Shown: piece after piece, positions 62,401 to 64,000 of the stretch
How positions within the stretch are numbered: position 1 is the first letter of the stretch
How the letters are laid out: each line of letters opens with the position of its first letter
NCBI RefSeq assembly: GCF_947623445.1
Contig: NC_135248.1
Span: 2,356,001-2,420,000 of the forward strand
Reading direction: 5' to 3'
DNA: 64,000 nt
From: Clavelina lepadiformis
Taxonomy: Eukaryota; Chordata; Ascidiacea; Aplousobranchia; Clavelinidae
Translations under genes and position numbers: made by a program
The notes under the pieces: generated by a model
What the model was told of the DNA's origin: nothing
Seen by the model: only the letters and a program-made list of their open reading frames with translations
Database searches by the model: none

Positions 62401-63586
62401 GGGTCAGCTGGTTCACAAGTTGACGGTTATACCACCATCGTGTTTAGAAGGAGATTGCGAGGTAATGGTGAATTGTGTTTTTTTTGGTTTAAGTTACGCA
62501 CACGTGTCATTCCTTATTTTAACATAATTTTTATCGTGAATGGCAATGTACAGTATTCACCCTCTGGTTCATTGGTCAAATTGTTCGTTTGGGTATGAGT
62601 TGATATGTTTGACTTCACAGCAAACCATCCAAGCGACCATTCCATCATCGATGGTCAAATGACGTTTATATGGGCTATGGGCCAGGGCATCGATATGTAC
62701 CAGCACGCTCCAAATACTGGTTTGGAAGACTGCACAGCCTCTGACTACAGGTCATTAAGACATTAACTTATACACTGAACCGAAAACGCCCAAAATTGTT
62801 AACGTACTTCATCGTTGGTTTATCAACCGTCACCGAATCTAGAAAATGTGACTTCAAAGCAAACATAGAACGAAACAAAGGGTCTAAAATGCAATTACAT
62901 AGCCAGCAAGATTACTGTCAATTAAAGTAATAGAAATGACATTGACCTTTGCAGGTTCTACCGGCACGATGAAATCAAATATCACGGCACTGGGCCTGAC
63001 CGAAGAGGCGCTTCTTCAATTAATCTTTTCGGTAAATGTTTTCTTTTTTCAGGACCAATCCTTTATATCTTTTAAAAAACGTTGTATACCAAACTTTGTG
63101 TAATGAAGATTCCATGCTTTAACAAGTCGAATTTCTTTGTTTAGACAAGCCAGATGCAGGAAATACAGGAGTCTGCAACTCAATGTCTGGTGAATATCGG
63201 TTGCCAAGCAATTGCATATTATCAGGTGACGATTTCAATTGTGACTATTTTGCAAGCTGGGAATTCGACCAAGCTGAAGACAACATTAACTTTGTCCTAA
63301 AAGTATGTGATAAGATTTTGTGTTATTTCAAATTTATGAATGTACGATATGCTTTTTGTACATGCTGTACATATAGGCTTTACGCAATTCATAGTCTTAA
63401 ATTGATGTAATTGCATGCGTGTTATAGTGTATTGAAATACTTTAGTAAGACTTAGACATTTTAATAGTCCAGGCAGGATCAATCCCGTTGGGTTGGGCTG
63501 GGCATCAGTTCCGATCAATTTATGCCAAACACGGACGTAATTGCAGCCTGGATTGATCAGAACGGAAACCCGGTTGTTCAAGACAG
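59466..63586 (+). CDS. Secreted LPMO-like / EGF / DOMON multidomain protein, 3' end beyond window
   Basis: Exons: 59466-59625, 59809-59879, 60246-60337, 60426-60985, 61070-61189, 61354-61631, 61717-62221, 62303-62461, 62621-62750, 62955-63031, 63145-63302, 63468-63586. Frames are continuous for about 810 residues. Residues 1-21 are a signal peptide (cleavage TAEG/H). The mature N-terminus would be His22 in [19 protein letters not shown], and the first domain (22-152) includes [13 protein letters not shown] (His71, His76) and [11 protein letters not shown]...FWSCADITI. This is LPMO-like, with X325/AA10-style ends and a candidate copper His-brace. Ten EPEPTG-type repeats follow, then EGF-like domains (about 247-294 and 295-334), a DOMON (about 335-720) split by a Pro-Glu insert, and a second DOMON starting near 727. 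The last donor could also be at 63590/63591. Enzyme activity is inferred, not shown. Confidence 0.8.
60637..60816 (+). repeat. Coding minisatellite: ten EPEP(T/S/N)G units
   Basis: Ten 18-bp units encoding EPEPTG and variants link the LPMO-like domain to the first EGF-like domain. They form a charged, probably extended and disordered spacer. Two units vary ([12 protein letters not shown]). Confidence 0.95.
61824..62109 (+). repeat. Coding minisatellite inside the first DOMON
   Basis: First PGPE-type units, then [11 protein letters not shown] units related to the 60.6-kb array. A dibasic NKRE lies in the middle. The array falls between the DOMON strands ending WVGLGF and beginning CTDIIIG. 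Confidence 0.93.
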
Positions 63587-64000
63587 GTTTGTAAAATGTA
63601 TAAGCTGTGTACGCGGACTACGTAGGGGCCGTCGATGGCAAAATATCATAATGAATGATCTTTACGGTTCATTTAAAAACCTTTTCAAAGCATTTGTGTC
63701 ACGAACCATTAACCATCATGAACCATTATGATTAGGACCCGAGACAAAGAACCCTTACCTACTTTTCTAAGGTAAAATCATTTTCAGAAATGACCTTTAT
63801 TCTATTTATCAGACGGACCTATTGTTTTTGTTAAGGATCACGCAGTACTTTAGGGCTTTAACTTCAAGTGTACTTGTAAGTGCTGCTTCATCCCCCATTC
63901 CCCCAGGCTATCTGGAAAAAGCCACAAAAATAAAATGGAGAACCACGTGACCATGTGACCACTCTCCAAATATGCTGTATATAAGCTTCAAATTGTTCGT
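63587..64000. other. Downstream intron or 3' part of the LPMO/DOMON gene
   Basis: The second DOMON is incomplete at the last recognised exon, so this is probably intron. A possible acceptor (ttatcag at about 63813) is followed by a short open stretch ending at a GTAAGT, but its translation does not resemble the missing DOMON part, so I do not call an exon. Confidence 0.4.

Noticed and set aside
63814-63870. Possible exon 13 of the LPMO/DOMON gene
   Set aside because: Splice-like borders exist, but the translation (TDLLFLLRITQYF) does not continue the DOMON pattern expected after VVQDR.

Overview
The window looks like nuclear DNA of an ascidian tunicate, most likely Ciona-like. This is inferred from an AT-rich, compact animal genome with about nine genes in 64 kb and mostly short GT-AG introns, and from gene products clearly of the deuterostome type. 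No rRNA, tRNA, CRISPR or bacterial operon structure was seen.

Layout. Bases 1-8738 are one large imperfect palindrome, probably a mobile or segmental inverted repeat, with no recognisable transposase. Next comes an intronless TDRD9-like Tudor/DEAH-helicase gene (9364-13542, +) whose helicase motifs II, III, V and VI are degenerate. ZPR1 follows (15510-20019, -, 10 exons), then FBXO45 (24050-26015, +, 4 exons), BLZF1/golgin-45 (28572-32672, -, 8 exons), an AQP8-like aquaporin (34876-36935, -, 6 exons, one GC-AG intron), a PMP22/EMP-like tetraspan gene (38227-42082, +), and NME5 (43814-48952, -). NME5's first intron holds an inverted pair of colinear minisatellite arrays. RPS15A (53815-55497, +) carries one box C/D snoRNA candidate in each of its two coding introns. 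At the right edge is a large secreted-protein gene (59466 to beyond 63586, +).

The right-edge gene is the most interesting item. After a signal peptide the predicted mature protein begins with His and reads as an LPMO-like copper 'His-brace' domain. It is followed by a Pro-Glu-Gly hexapeptide repeat, two EGF-like domains, a DOMON domain split by a second Pro-Glu-rich insert, and the start of a second DOMON. In fungi, LPMOs receive electrons from a DOMON-type cytochrome in cellobiose dehydrogenase. A single chain carrying both modules in a tunicate, an animal that makes cellulose, is therefore a striking candidate redox system.

Non-genic space is marked by mobile-element debris. Two short non-autonomous hAT elements have good terminal repeats and 8-bp target duplications (50525-51049 and 53371-53668). 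Further hAT ends lie at 44713 and 49561, and several dispersed repeat pairs are present. One of these is a degraded fragment of the left-hand palindrome inside the tetraspan gene at 40.6 kb.

Exon boundaries were derived by hand from splice consensus, reading-frame continuity and protein similarity recalled from memory. In every multi-exon gene the exon phases close exactly. UTRs, promoters and poly(A) sites are mostly not resolvable from sequence alone.
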